In this document: one piece after another, positions 17,003 through 25,457 of the stretch
Numbering within the stretch: position 1 is the stretch's first letter
How the letters are laid out: every line of letters starts with the position of its first letter
Assembly (NCBI GenBank): GCA_024397995.1
Contig: CP073746.1
Location: forward strand, 62,001 to 126,000
Length of the DNA: 64,000 nucleotides
Source of the DNA: a bacterium SCSIO 12827
GTDB lineage: Bacteria > Pseudomonadota > Alphaproteobacteria > Rhodospirillales > Casp-alpha2
Reading direction: 5' to 3'
Notes under the pieces: generated by a model
The model's input: only the letters and a program-made list of their open reading frames with translations
Told to the model about the DNA's origin: nothing
The model's database searches: none
Program-made: the position numbers and the translations under genes

Positions 17003-17971
17003 TTACATATAGTGGTGAATGATCTTCTCGCCGAAGAACCGCGTGCCCTCCATGGGGGGCATGGGCTGGAACACGATGTGATTGACGCCGGCGTCGATCC
17101 ATTGATCGATGCGGTCGCGGACCTGAGCGACGTCGCCGATCAGGTTCGATTCCATGACGTCGTCGACGGTGGGCGGAATGGGGAAGCGGTGTTTGCGTTC
17201 CTCGGCGTACATTTCGGCCCATTTGCGGGTTTCCTCGGGCCCCTTGTCGGCCAGACCGACGGCGGAGATCGCGACCTCGAACGGCCGCTCGGTCAGCTGC
17301 GCCTTCATGCCGTCGACCAGGCCCTTCACCACGGCGGGGGCCTTGGAATACATGAACCACACGTCGCCGTGCTTTTTCATCAATTCCTGGGTCGGCGGCG
17401 AATCGCCGGCGATCCAGATCGGCGGATAAGGCTTCTGCGGCGGCTTGGGATGACAGAACGCATCCTTCAGCTGATAGAACCGGCCGTCGAAGGAAAACCC
17501 GTTCGCGTCCTCGCATTCGATCAGGCCGCGGTAGATGGCAAGGCCTTCGTCCAGCCTGGCGATGCGCTCCAGCCCGTCGTCGGACCATTCGTCGAAGCCG
17601 TAGGACTTGGCCTCGGCGGCGAACCAGCCGGACCCGGGGGCCAGGATCACACGGCCGCCGGTGATATGGTCGAGCGTACAAGCGATCTTGGTCGTCAAGC
17701 CCGGGTGGCGGAAGGTGTTGTTGATGGAATGGCCACCCAGACGCACGCGCTTGGTGAGCGCACCGATCGCGGTCATGACCGTCCAGTACTCCAGGATCGG
17801 TTTGGAGCGGTCGAGATGCGCGTTCTCCACATGATCGGGGATCCAAACGGAATCGAAGCCCAGATCCTCGGCCACGCGGGCCATCTCCAGTGCGTATTCG
17901 AAACCGGACGACGTCGCACCCATTTCGCCCTGCACGGTTAGGCGCACGCCGAACTTTACCTTGTCGGTCAT
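17003..17971 (-). CDS. LLM class flavin-dependent oxidoreductase
   Basis: This 322-residue protein is of the bacterial luciferase-like monooxygenase family (TIM barrel using FMNH2 or F420). Family segments seen are ARVAEDLGFDSVWIPDHV near the N-terminus and the VILAPGSGWFAAEAKSYGF region around residue 115. Further on are YPPIWIAGDSPP and a C-terminal DQWIDAGVNHIVFQPMPP. The start ATG follows GGGAGG on the minus strand. It stands alone between the histidine kinase gene and a DUF3500 gene, so context does not define its substrate. Many members oxidise organosulfur or other small organic compounds. Confidence 0.88.
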   Translation of the reverse strand: MTDKVKFGVRLTVQGEMGATSSGFEYALEMARVAEDLGFDSVWIPDHVENAHLDRSKPILEYWTVMTAIGALTKRVRLGGHSINNTFRHPGLTTKIACTLDHITGGRVILAPGSGWFAAEAKSYGFDEWSDDGLERIARLDEGLAIYRGLIECEDANGFSFDGRFYQLKDAFCHPKPPQKPYPPIWIAGDSPPTQELMKKHGDVWFMYSKAPAVVKGLVDGMKAQLTERPFEVAISAVGLADKGPEETRKWAEMYAEERKHRFPIPPTVDDVMESNLIGDVAQVRDRIDQWIDAGVNHIVFQPMPPMEGTRFFGEKIIHHYM

Positions 17972-18179
17972 TGAAATCCTCCCAATCGGCCCGCCATTAC
18001 AGTCCCGGCCGGGTTTGGTCCCGGCCGGTTCGGCGATCCTAGATGCCGCCCCCCTTGAGGCACGACGATAGGGAGCATTCGCCGGGCAGGCAAGGCGCTG
18101 GGGGTAAGGGGGGGCAGTCTGGCGGGATTGTGATGCGGCGTCGATTGCACGGTTCGGCCGGACACATTATGTCTTGTGC

Positions 18180-19208
18180 ATGTGGAGACGACTGCTTTTC
18201 GCCGGAATGACCGCGGCCGTGCTCGGCGCGCCGTCCGCCCGTGCGGAGCCCGTCGATACCGCCATCGCCGCCGCCGCCCGGGCCTGGCAGCAGGCCATGG
18301 GCGACAAGGCGACGTCGGCGACGTTCCCGTTCACGGACGATGAACGCTTCGATTGGGCCTATACACCGGGATACCGCAAGGGGGTACCGATCCGTGACAT
18401 GACGCCGTCCCAGCGCGCTGCTGCGGCGGCCTTGATGCGCAGCACCCTGTCGACGCCGGGCGTGGCCAAGGCCGAGGCGATCATGGCGCTGGAGGCCGTG
18501 CTGGCCGAGGTCGAAGGCTCGTCCCTCGATTACCGCGATCCGGAAAAGTATTTCATCTCCGTGTTCGGGGTACCGGGCCGCCATCCCTGGGGCTGGCGGC
18601 TGGAGGGCCATCACCTGTCGGTCAACATCACCGTCGCGGCGCCGGGCGCGGTTTCGCTGACGCCGGTTTTTCTCGGCACCAACCCGGCGGAAATTCCGGG
18701 CGGCCCCCGCAAGGGTGAGCGCGTGCAGCGCGATGAATACGTCCTGGCGCTGCGGTTCGCGGCCAGCCTTGATGCGGGCCAGCGTGATCGGGCCCTCTTG
18801 AGGGAGCGCTCCCTCGGCAACGTGATCGCCGGCCCCGGCCGGGGCGATTCCCTGGCGGCGCCCGAAGGCTTGCCCGTTGACGCCTTAAGTCAGCCGCAGC
18901 AGGCCTTGCTGATGGCATTGATCCGAGCCTACGTCGGCATTGCCCGCGACGAAATCGGCCGCCCCTACATGGAATTGGTGCAGGCGGGCTGGGTCGACAC
19001 CCGCGTCGCCTGGGCCGGCCCCATGGCCGAGGGGGCGGCCTTCTACTACCGCATCCACGGCCCCCGCATCCTGATCGAATTCGACAATTCCCAGAACGCC
19101 GCCAACCACATCCACAGCCTGTGGCGCGATCCGGCCAACGATTTCGGCCGCGACGACCTGCATCATCACTACAAGGAGGCGCCGGAAGCCCACGGACACC
19201 GGCCCTAG
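18180..19208 (+). CDS. DUF3500 domain-containing exported protein
   Basis: This 342-residue protein has an N-terminal signal peptide (residues 1-22, cleaving near ARAEP) and then a DUF3500 domain. Recognisable parts are FTDDERFDWAYTPGYRKG near the start and KYFISVFGVPGRHPWGWRLE in the middle. The C-terminal part has FYYRIHGPRILIEFDNSQ and a histidine-rich tail ending DDLHHHYKEA. Such proteins occur in many bacteria; their role is not established. The ATG at 18180 is preferred over a TTG two codons upstream. Confidence 0.82.
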   Translation: MWRRLLFAGMTAAVLGAPSARAEPVDTAIAAAARAWQQAMGDKATSATFPFTDDERFDWAYTPGYRKGVPIRDMTPSQRAAAAALMRSTLSTPGVAKAEAIMALEAVLAEVEGSSLDYRDPEKYFISVFGVPGRHPWGWRLEGHHLSVNITVAAPGAVSLTPVFLGTNPAEIPGGPRKGERVQRDEYVLALRFAASLDAGQRDRALLRERSLGNVIAGPGRGDSLAAPEGLPVDALSQPQQALLMALIRAYVGIARDEIGRPYMELVQAGWVDTRVAWAGPMAEGAAFYYRIHGPRILIEFDNSQNAANHIHSLWRDPANDFGRDDLHHHYKEAPEAHGHRP

Positions 19209-19221
19209 GGGCGATGCGGGC

Positions 19222-19303
19222 AAACAAAAACCCGTCGGTTCGCGACGGGTCTTGGTCGATCTTCCTTGAGAAGAAGAATGGTGGAGCCGGACGGAATCGA
19301 ACC
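19222..19303 (-). repeat. Degenerate copy of terminator plus tRNA-Ala 3' end
   Basis: The stretch 19222-19303 repeats 19326-19407 at an offset of 104 bases with only a few mismatches. It contains the same terminator stem (19230-19250) and 25 bases matching the 3' end of tRNA-Ala, then diverges. It is too short to be a tRNA gene. It probably records an earlier integration or a local duplication at this attachment site. Strand refers to the tRNA orientation. Confidence 0.75.
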
Positions 19304-19325
19304 CGTCCCGCGCGGCGGCGCGGGT

Positions 19326-19354
19326 AAACAAAAACCCGTCGGTTCGCGACGGGT
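19326..19354 (-). terminator. Rho-independent terminator, original tRNA-Ala downstream site
   Basis: Arms ACCCGTCG (19334-19341) and CGACGGGT (19347-19354) form an eight-base stem with loop GTTCG. Read on the minus strand the stem is followed by a T-rich run (A-tract 19326-19334 on the plus strand). It sits just downstream of the leftmost tRNA-Ala 3'-half copy, so it was most likely the native terminator of the tRNA before the islands inserted. Confidence 0.75.
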
Positions 19355-19380
19355 CTTGGTCGATCTTCATCAAGAAGAAG

Positions 19381-19428
19381 AATGGTGGAGCCGGACGGAA
19401 TCGAACCGACGACCTCTACAATGCCATT
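19381..19428 (-). repeat. Attachment site repeat, left end (tRNA-Ala 3' half)
   Basis: This 48-bp sequence is identical to 31949-31996 and 48449-48496. It equals the tRNA-Ala(GGC) gene from its CCA end up to the anticodon loop plus two flanking bases. It marks the left boundary of element A. The adjacent sequence to the left carries the displaced native terminator. Confidence 0.92.
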
Positions 19429-19556
19429 CTAAAGAATCTCGATTTCCGGTGGTTCCTTGAGCTTTCCACACATTCCATATCTCATTGATTCATTGACTTC
19501 TTTTAGCTTCCGGAGTCGTATCGGGATTACCGGAGTTTGCTCCCGATTCCTGTTCG

Positions 19557-19579
19557 GTGCCTACCCGGTGCCTACCCGA
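19557..19579 (+). repeat. 23-bp repeat near left end of element A
   Basis: Two tandem 11-bp units GTGCCTACCCG lie here, 128 bp inside the left attachment core and just upstream of the integrase gene. The same 23-bp sequence in the same orientation occurs at 31862-31884 near the right end. Paired short repeats flanking both cores are what integrase arm-binding sites look like. This role is inferred. Confidence 0.6.
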
Positions 19580-19601
19580 ACGCGACGTGAAGGAGACGGA
19601 T

Positions 19602-20903
19602 ATGGCACGCGCAAAGCTCACCAAAAGGGGGATAGAAGCCATACGGCCAGAAACCGGAAGGCGGGTTTACGTGTACGACACGGACCTGACCGGCTTCGGT
19701 CTTATGGTCACGCCAAAGGGATCAAAGACGTACTTTGCGGAATATCGAAATGGGGCAGGAAGAGGTGCGCCAACGCGGCGTGTAACCATCGGCAGTACGT
19801 CGAAGCTCACCCCCGACGAAGCGCGCGCATTGGCAAAACAGACAATCGCGGATGCGACCAAGGGCGAAGACCCCGCATCCAAGCGCAAGGAAGAGCGCGA
19901 AGCCATAACGGTTGGGCGGTTGTGCGACGAGTACCTTAAGCGGCACGTCGCGACGAAGCTCAAGGCGACGACCGGCGACCTTTACTCCCATATCATCGCG
20001 AACCACATCAAACCGCGACTGGGAACCAAACGCGCGATCACGCTCAAGAAGCAGGATATCGCGTTTGCGCACCTTGCGATGAAGGATACTCCGGCGATTG
20101 CCAACAGCACGCTCGCGGTCATCGGTTCCATGTTCAGTTGGGCGGATAGGCACGGATACGTGCCGGAGGGGTTCAACCCCGCCGCCCGCATTGCGAAGTT
20201 CAAGGAACGGAAGCGCGAACGCTTCCTGACGACGGAAGAACTGGAACGCCTGGGGGCGGCCCTACGCGAAGGGGAGACGGTCGGTATCCCGTGGGATGTG
20301 GATGACAGCAAGCCGACTGCGAAGCACGCACCGGCTGCGGAAAAACGGCTTGTCAAGCTGAGCCCGCATGTGAGCGGAGCCATTCGACTACTTATCCTGA
20401 CGGGCGCGCGCCTGCGCGAGATACTGCACCTGGAATGGGCGCACGTTGACCTGCAACGCGGCGTGCTGCTCCTGCCCGATAGCAAGACTGGCAAAAAGAC
20501 TATCGTGCTCAATGGTCCGGCCATGACGATCCTTTCGGAACTGCCACGCGTCGGGAAGTACGTCATTGCAAGCGACAGTGCCGGGACGGAGGAAGAGAAG
20601 CCACGTGCGGACCTCAAGCGCCCTTGGGTAACGGTCACACGTCGTGCGGACCTCAAAGGCGTCCGCATACACGACTTGCGCCATACGCACGCCAGCTACG
20701 GCGTGGGTGCGAGTTTCGGGCTGCCTATTGTCGGCAAGCTCCTGGGCCATACGCAAATGCGAACGACGGAGCGGTATGCGCACCTTGAGACTGACCCACT
20801 ACGCCGCGCATCGAACGCCATCGGCAATACCCTCGCGGCTGCGATGGGGGATAAGCGGATGGCCGACAACATAATTCGCTTGGGAGAGGAAGCGACACGA
20901 TGA
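19602..20903 (+). CDS. Tyrosine recombinase/integrase of element A
   Basis: This P4-type tyrosine integrase has 433 residues. It has an N-terminal DUF4102-like arm-binding domain (about 1-85, ending near TPDEARALAKQ), a core-binding domain (about 95-190) and a C-terminal catalytic domain. Catalytic residues visible are the first arginine in TGARLREIL, the HxxR pair in HDLRHTHASYG, the following GHTQMRTTERY histidine and the tyrosine nucleophile in ERYAH. The ATG at 19602 follows AAGGAG, and the frame is open further upstream without a better start. It lies 170 bp inside the left attachment repeat and reads into the element. Confidence 0.95.
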   Translation: MARAKLTKRGIEAIRPETGRRVYVYDTDLTGFGLMVTPKGSKTYFAEYRNGAGRGAPTRRVTIGSTSKLTPDEARALAKQTIADATKGEDPASKRKEEREAITVGRLCDEYLKRHVATKLKATTGDLYSHIIANHIKPRLGTKRAITLKKQDIAFAHLAMKDTPAIANSTLAVIGSMFSWADRHGYVPEGFNPAARIAKFKERKRERFLTTEELERLGAALREGETVGIPWDVDDSKPTAKHAPAAEKRLVKLSPHVSGAIRLLILTGARLREILHLEWAHVDLQRGVLLLPDSKTGKKTIVLNGPAMTILSELPRVGKYVIASDSAGTEEEKPRADLKRPWVTVTRRADLKGVRIHDLRHTHASYGVGASFGLPIVGKLLGHTQMRTTERYAHLETDPLRRASNAIGNTLAAAMGDKRMADNIIRLGEEATR

Positions 20904-21619
20904 TGGACCACAAAGTCCGCATTAGCGATACGCTCGCCACGCAACTGATGGCGGGCTACGCACTCAAGGCAGAGTTCGATGAGACGATAGACGTAGTGAA
21001 GTCAGAGCTTGATGGAGTACTCAAGCAATTGGGCGACGCGGGCAATGACAGTAGGTTGCGCCGTGCCGCGATCAACGAGTACCTGTTTAAAGTTGGTTTC
21101 CTCCTCGAGAGTGTCTGCGGCGCACAGTACGTTGGGCCGATAAAAGTCTTGGTAACAGCATTGGAGGAAGCGGATCGCGGCAACGTTGATCATCTGCTTA
21201 AGCCGACGGTCGAATACGACGGGGAAGGAAACCGGAGTCAGGCAGGAGCGTGGAAGCCGTTGACTGAGCGATTTGCAATAGCCACGTGCAAAGCGATTGC
21301 AGAATGTCTTAGTGGTGGCGGCAAAACAGTTCGCCGTGAAGCGGATCAAACTGTCGGAACCGCGCTAGATATTCCGTGCACAAAGTGGACTGAGTTCCGA
21401 AGAAAGGTTGGCGTGCACGAAGATGGCCGGATAAACAAAGAAGACCTCGACTGCTATTCAAGTGTGAAAGAGGCGCTGCTGCGCCACGCGAAGCTAAGTG
21501 GTCGTCCGATTGAGGCTGTCGCTGCTGAGTATCTAAAACTTGCGATTGAGACCGGCCGCATTCCAAAGATTGCAAAGAGCCATCGGGCGACGAGCCGCGT
21601 TAAGCGATCCAAAAAGTAA
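20900..21619 (+). CDS. Hypothetical protein of element A, 239 residues
   Basis: I do not recognise this protein. It overlaps the integrase stop by four bases (ATGA), so it is coupled to the integrase. It is mostly helical in appearance, with charged and polar residues, no signal peptide and no membrane segment, and a basic C-terminal tail (RATSRVKRSKK). The segment KEALLRHAKLSGRPIEAVAAEYL near the end could be a small helical domain. Its place directly after the integrase might point to a role in recombination or element control, but nothing in the sequence proves it. Confidence 0.65.
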   Translation: MMDHKVRISDTLATQLMAGYALKAEFDETIDVVKSELDGVLKQLGDAGNDSRLRRAAINEYLFKVGFLLESVCGAQYVGPIKVLVTALEEADRGNVDHLLKPTVEYDGEGNRSQAGAWKPLTERFAIATCKAIAECLSGGGKTVRREADQTVGTALDIPCTKWTEFRRKVGVHEDGRINKEDLDCYSSVKEALLRHAKLSGRPIEAVAAEYLKLAIETGRIPKIAKSHRATSRVKRSKK

Positions 21620-21714
21620 AAAACACCCGATCTTTTACTTTCCTCTCTCGCCATTGTTTTCCCATTCCAGCCCGTCGCTGGCGCTTCCTGTCAAAGGATC
21701 GAATGGAGCGAACA

Positions 21715-21972
21715 ATGAGTAAGAATGCAGAAGAGAACACATCACCAAAGTACCTTCGCCGACGCGAGGCTGCGGAGTACGTGCGTCGCACGTACGGGAT
21801 ACCGTGTGCGACCCAGTACCTTGCGAAACTCGCGTGTGTCGGTGGAGGGCCAACGTACAGATTGATTGGCCGTGTACCCATCTACCTACCTGCGGATTTG
21901 GATGCGTGGGTGGATGCTCGCCTGTCTAAGCCGATGAGGGCGACGGGCATACCGGCAGGAGAGAAGGCATGA
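21715..21972 (+). CDS. AlpA/excisionase-like DNA-binding protein
   Basis: This 85-residue protein has a helix-turn-helix of the MerR/AlpA type: YLRRREAAEYVRRTYGI, then a recognition region and the wing TYRLIGRVPIYLPADLDAWVDARL. Proteins of this kind act as excisionases or as activators of integrase genes in satellites and islands. The ATG at 21715 follows GGAG; another ATG four codons earlier is also possible. It overlaps the next gene by four bases. Confidence 0.78.
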   Translation: MSKNAEENTSPKYLRRREAAEYVRRTYGIPCATQYLAKLACVGGGPTYRLIGRVPIYLPADLDAWVDARLSKPMRATGIPAGEKA

Positions 21973-22427
21973 CAGAGAATGCCCAACTGCCTGTGCCTTC
22001 CGTACAGGGACGAGGTTCTTTCCGTTTAAGTGACGCGTTCGCACGGAACGAGTTGTCAAGCTTGCGGGCGTGTCACGGCCTCACGTTCTACGACCGCACG
22101 ATAAACCGCGAGCTGTTGGTGCGACTATGCGAGAACCAGGGATACTTTGAAACCGACCCTAGTTACGACTGCGTCTACATGGTGGAAATCGGGGGCGGGA
22201 CGGCTGTGATAAGGACTGACCATCTTAAATGGCAAATGTCTTCGGATAAGCGTTGGTCGGACTTCCCTCGTTTCTTGCTGCGTCACATCATAACCAACGG
22301 TCAAAAGACGAGCAGGGATTACGCAGAGTGGTTGGCAAAGAGGTTGGTTCGTGCTGCCTATTTTGGCGACTGGAATGGAGTGGACGACCTCACTAATCAG
22401 GCAAGGCATCCGCCATGCACCCCTTGA
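21969..22427 (+). CDS. Hypothetical protein of element A, 152 residues
   Basis: I do not recognise this soluble 152-residue protein. It overlaps the AlpA-like gene by four bases and the ATPase gene by one or two, so it belongs to a tight operon. It begins with a polar stretch, then FYDRTINRELLVRLCENQGYF and a segment VYMVEIGGGTAVIRTDHLKW. No catalytic motif is seen. The position between an AlpA-type regulator and a RecA-like ATPase resembles the replication region of satellite-type elements, so an accessory replication or regulatory role is possible. Confidence 0.6.
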   Translation: MTENAQLPVPSVQGRGSFRLSDAFARNELSSLRACHGLTFYDRTINRELLVRLCENQGYFETDPSYDCVYMVEIGGGTAVIRTDHLKWQMSSDKRWSDFPRFLLRHIITNGQKTSRDYAEWLAKRLVRAAYFGDWNGVDDLTNQARHPPCTP

Positions 22428-23584
22428 TGAGCATTGAAGGCATATATCTTCATCAGCCCGGAGAACGGAGACAGCCCACGGCACAGTTGATTGGCGATTT
22501 CATGCCAAGCACCGGAGCGGGCTTGTTGATCGGGGATTCCGGTATAGGCAAGACGTTCACTGCATTAGCTATGGCGTCTGCCTTGGCAACAGGAAAGCCG
22601 TTCTTCGATAGGTGGCCGATTGCGGAGAGAAACGGTTGTGATAGGTCGAGCCGTAACGAATGCGGTGCGACGCTCTTCGTGCTTAGTGAGGGACAGGCGT
22701 TCTTTCCAAGACGAATGGATGCGGCGTATCACGCGCTTGAGCCGGATGACCAAGCCCGACTGGTTAATCAAGGGTTCTCAGGGCTTCCCGTCTTCCAAAT
22801 GGATGGGAGCAACTGGCACGAAGCGGAAGCGTATAGTGAGAGCAAGGAGAGGATTGTCACATTGTCGAACAGGCTTTCAGACATGGCCGGCAATGTCTCC
22901 CTCGATCTTATAGTTATAGACACCGTTTCAGGTGTCTTTATGGCTCCTGCCGAGAACGATGCGGCAATTACTCAAAGGACAATGAACAACATTAGTAAGC
23001 TGTCGCGGGAGGCAGGTGCGTTCGTCCTCGGGATCACGCATCCGGCTAAGGGTAAGGCGAAGAGCGAGCCGCGAGGTTCCATCGTATTCGGCGCTACGGC
23101 TGATCTGAAAATTACAGCCGAGTACATTGGAAGATCGAGAGCTCGAACGGGTATCTACATCCCAAAGAGTCGCGAAGGTGCGCGCCATATGGAAAGAACG
23201 GAGTACGCACTAGTTGGCGTTTCGTTGCCCGATGGACAAAGCAGTATGGTTGCGCGTGCGGTGCGTAATGGAGATAGCGTAGAGAGAGAGCTAGAAACCG
23301 CAGGCAGGCGTTTCTCAAAGTATGAGAAGACTGTTCTAGAGGCATATGAGATAGCAGCCATATCGGAGCCGACCAGATGGCTGGAGTTCAATGGCAATCA
23401 TTACGAGGTCTTGCCCAAAGAGAGCATACAACGGCTCTCAAATGCAGCGGTGATAGATGATGGCGTGGCGCCTGGCACAGCCCGTCGGTCCGTGAACCGC
23501 GCCATAGTGCGATTGGTAGCCGACGGCTACTTAGAAGCGCTCAACAATGGCAGCGGAGAGTATATCGTGTGTCCGAAATCTTGA
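22427..23584 (+). CDS. RecA-like AAA ATPase (AAA_25/RepA helicase-like)
   Basis: This 385-residue ATPase has Walker A GDSGIGKT about 36 residues from the chosen start and a Walker B strand LDLIVIDTVSG. The segment FVLGITHPAKG follows, matching RepA-type hexameric helicases and other AAA_25 proteins. Two cysteine residues (RNGCDRSSRNEC) lie in an insert after Walker A. The C-terminal part is likely a winged helix (about residues 300-380). In plasmids and integrative elements such proteins unwind or organise DNA at the origin. The ATG at 22427 overlaps the previous stop; an in-frame ATG four codons upstream is also possible. Confidence 0.78.
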   Translation: MSIEGIYLHQPGERRQPTAQLIGDFMPSTGAGLLIGDSGIGKTFTALAMASALATGKPFFDRWPIAERNGCDRSSRNECGATLFVLSEGQAFFPRRMDAAYHALEPDDQARLVNQGFSGLPVFQMDGSNWHEAEAYSESKERIVTLSNRLSDMAGNVSLDLIVIDTVSGVFMAPAENDAAITQRTMNNISKLSREAGAFVLGITHPAKGKAKSEPRGSIVFGATADLKITAEYIGRSRARTGIYIPKSREGARHMERTEYALVGVSLPDGQSSMVARAVRNGDSVERELETAGRRFSKYEKTVLEAYEIAAISEPTRWLEFNGNHYEVLPKESIQRLSNAAVIDDGVAPGTARRSVNRAIVRLVADGYLEALNNGSGEYIVCPKS

Positions 23585-23757
23585 ATCTCAGCGATGCCAA
23601 TTTTCTTATCGCGCGTTAGGCCTACAGAAGGCCCCCCGATTCCTCAGCCCAACCTCTCGCGCCCAATGGCACGAAAACTATTGAAGGTCTTGCTATCTAG
23701 AAAAGGTGGCATTGTTCGACTTGAACTTCCCATCGGCCTTTCCGGTCAGGTAGGGAA

Positions 23758-23789
23758 GGACGTGCGCTACCTTTAGCGCGCGCACGTCC
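23758..23789. repeat. Inverted repeat between convergent genes
   Basis: Arms GGACGTGCGC (23758-23767) and GCGCACGTCC (23780-23789) form a ten-base stem. It sits between the ATPase gene and the convergent gene at 23852-24331. There is no clear T-tract, so it could be a weak bidirectional terminator or a binding site. Confidence 0.5.
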
Positions 23790-23851
23790 CTGTCCCTGTC
23801 CTGATCAGGCCTTGGAAGCAATTAGCGCAATTGTTCTACGACGGGGGATTG

Positions 23852-24331
23852 CTATTGGGCACGTTTAAGCTTCTCTGTCACATCTTGGACTCCATCCCAA
23901 CTCCAAACGCTGTCCCGTAGAAGAAATTTTCCTGAGTTCGTTTCGTCTACGTGGTCGGAGGCGTTCAGCACGAGCCGGTGAGGTATTAGCGCCGCACGCA
24001 TGACAGTGAAATCTTCATTGAACAGCGCGGCAGCCAATACGTCGAAGTTCTCTTTATCTAGCCGTCTGAGCGCGCCAAGCTGACGTGATTTGTTGCGCTT
24101 GTGTATGCGCCTGGATTTTATTTGGTAACGCGTTCCATCACGCCCTATTGCGTCCACGTCTTTGTTGGAGTTCCCCGCGTCTTTCCATCCGAAAGCTTTG
24201 CGGAATAGCCACTCCGCGTATCCCCCAAGGGGCGCGTTGGAAGTTGTTACGACTTCGCGTCTGCGTAGCTCTTCGATTGCGGAATTACTCAATCTTAAAA
24301 GGTTGATGATTTCGTAGTCCTCAAGGTCCAT
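23852..24331 (-). CDS. Possible PD-(D/E)XK-type nuclease-like protein
   Basis: This 159-residue protein has an N-terminal helical part (LLRLSNSAIEELRRREVV) and then GGYAEWLFRKAFGW. The segment VDAIGRDGTRYQIKSRR is the D...QxK pattern of restriction-endonuclease-like folds. A conserved tail follows (FDVLAAALFNEDFTVMRAALI). I have seen similar small proteins in mobile elements, where the fold is predicted but the function is not known. It is on the minus strand, opposite to the replication genes. The catalytic reading is inference from the motif only. Confidence 0.6.
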   Translation of the reverse strand: MDLEDYEIINLLRLSNSAIEELRRREVVTTSNAPLGGYAEWLFRKAFGWKDAGNSNKDVDAIGRDGTRYQIKSRRIHKRNKSRQLGALRRLDKENFDVLAAALFNEDFTVMRAALIPHRLVLNASDHVDETNSGKFLLRDSVWSWDGVQDVTEKLKRAQ

Positions 24332-24411
24332 CGCTACCCCCCTGATACTGCCAGTGGAGGAGCTTACGCGATGACGCGATAGCGATGTAGATGCATCGCT
24401 ACTTTAGGCCG

Positions 24412-24915
24412 CTAGCTCTTAGGCGGCATTGCCCATCCATAGAATGTTGCCGGGCGCGGACCATTGCAGCGTTGGGCAATATCTATGTCCGTATTGTCTG
24501 ATGGTTTAATCAAGGCTTCACGTTCGTAGCGCCAATCGATGAAAATCACTGACTCGCTTGGATTGCCTACTTCTTTCAGTATGAGAGTACCTCTCGTTTG
24601 TCCTTGGCCATTTTTGAATATTGGCGATTGGCAGAGCGCGGAAAATGTCCATGCTCCCAATGTGCCTTGCCCGTCGGTTATCGGTAGCACCTCCCACTTC
24701 GTGAGGTCGCACTGGCTCAACCCGTTTCGTAGGTCGATGCCTCCCTTGTCGTCGATGTGTATGCCGCTGGCATTCGATCTCGGTGACTCGCACGCAAGGT
24801 TTGTATAGTGCCAGTCACCTAACAAAGCGCGGGGTAGTTGAATACTCTGTTCGGTCGCGTTCGCTGGGAACGTCCACATGAGTGCGGCAGCCACCACCAG
24901 AAAGGAACGGGGCAA
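24412..24915 (-). CDS. Hypothetical exported protein, 167 residues
   Basis: The product begins with a signal peptide (MPRSFLVVAAALMWTFPANA, residues 1-20) and then a mature domain of about 147 residues with four or five cysteines. The segment LLGDWHYTNLACE resembles the opening of lipocalin-like exported domains, but I cannot assign a family. It is divergent from the XRE-type regulator at 25007, with a palindromic operator-like sequence between them, so it may be a target of that regulator. Confidence 0.65.
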   Translation of the reverse strand: MPRSFLVVAAALMWTFPANATEQSIQLPRALLGDWHYTNLACESPRSNASGIHIDDKGGIDLRNGLSQCDLTKWEVLPITDGQGTLGAWTFSALCQSPIFKNGQGQTRGTLILKEVGNPSESVIFIDWRYEREALIKPSDNTDIDIAQRCNGPRPATFYGWAMPPKS

Positions 24916-24951
24916 ATCAAATCTCCAAAGCGCGAAATATCTGATTTTTAG

Positions 24952-24972
24952 ATAATCTGAATTTCAGATTAT
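24952..24972. promoter_or_regulatory. Palindromic operator between divergent genes
   Basis: Arms ATAATCTGA (24952-24960) and TCAGATTAT (24964-24972) are perfect inverted repeats around the spacer ATT. A further half-site-like ATCTGATTTTTAGAT lies just to the left. The site is centred 45 bp upstream of the XRE-type gene and close to the start of the exported-protein gene. An autorepressor site is the simplest reading. Confidence 0.6.
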
Positions 24973-25006
24973 TGGAAGTGTCCATTCCAACGGAGTGGAT
25001 ACTCTC

Positions 25007-25246
25007 ATGTCCCGAACACTGGCTTCCCCGCTGCATTCAGCGCTGATCGAGTTTCTAATAGCCAAGCGGAAAAAGGCAGGACTGACGCAGGCTGATGTTG
25101 CCGCTCGTTTGAAGCGCTATCAGTCATTCGTTCCTACAGTCGAGCAGGGTCAGAGGCGAATCGATGTTGTCGATCTCATCGAATTTGCCGAAGCAATTGG
25201 GTTCGACCCAAGTGAGGCGATCCAATTCTTAAAATCAGGTTCGTGA
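25007..25246 (+). CDS. XRE-family helix-turn-helix regulator
   Basis: This 79-residue Cro/CI-type protein has the helix-turn-helix at about residues 19-60: KRKKAGLTQADVAARLKRYQSFVPTVEQGQRRIDV. The whole protein is little more than the DNA-binding domain. The ATG at 25007 lies downstream of GGAG; an in-frame GTG four codons earlier is possible. Perfect inverted repeats just upstream suggest autoregulation and control of the divergent exported-protein gene. Confidence 0.85.
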   Translation: MSRTLASPLHSALIEFLIAKRKKAGLTQADVAARLKRYQSFVPTVEQGQRRIDVVDLIEFAEAIGFDPSEAIQFLKSGS

Positions 25247-25457
25247 AATTTTTCGGCACTTAAAATTTGTGACCAGCATAAATAATTCACAATCAATAAG
25301 TTACGGAAATTTCTCGCATAAATTTTAGTGAGCGCAAGCCAGGGCTAGCTCTATATCAGGCAAGCCCATTCGCTCAACGCCCCTTACGAAATGCAAATTT
25401 GTGACGGAAATGGTATTGAGTATCACATAAAGAGATTTGCAAGTATTGCGAGTTGTC

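Noticed and set aside
19279-19303. Partial tRNA-Ala sequence as a tRNA gene
   Set aside because: Only 25 bases of the 3' end match; anticodon and D arms are missing.
23594-23776. 60-residue plus-strand frame after the ATPase gene of element A
   Set aside because: No ribosome-binding site, no family features, and it runs into the inverted repeat at 23758-23789.
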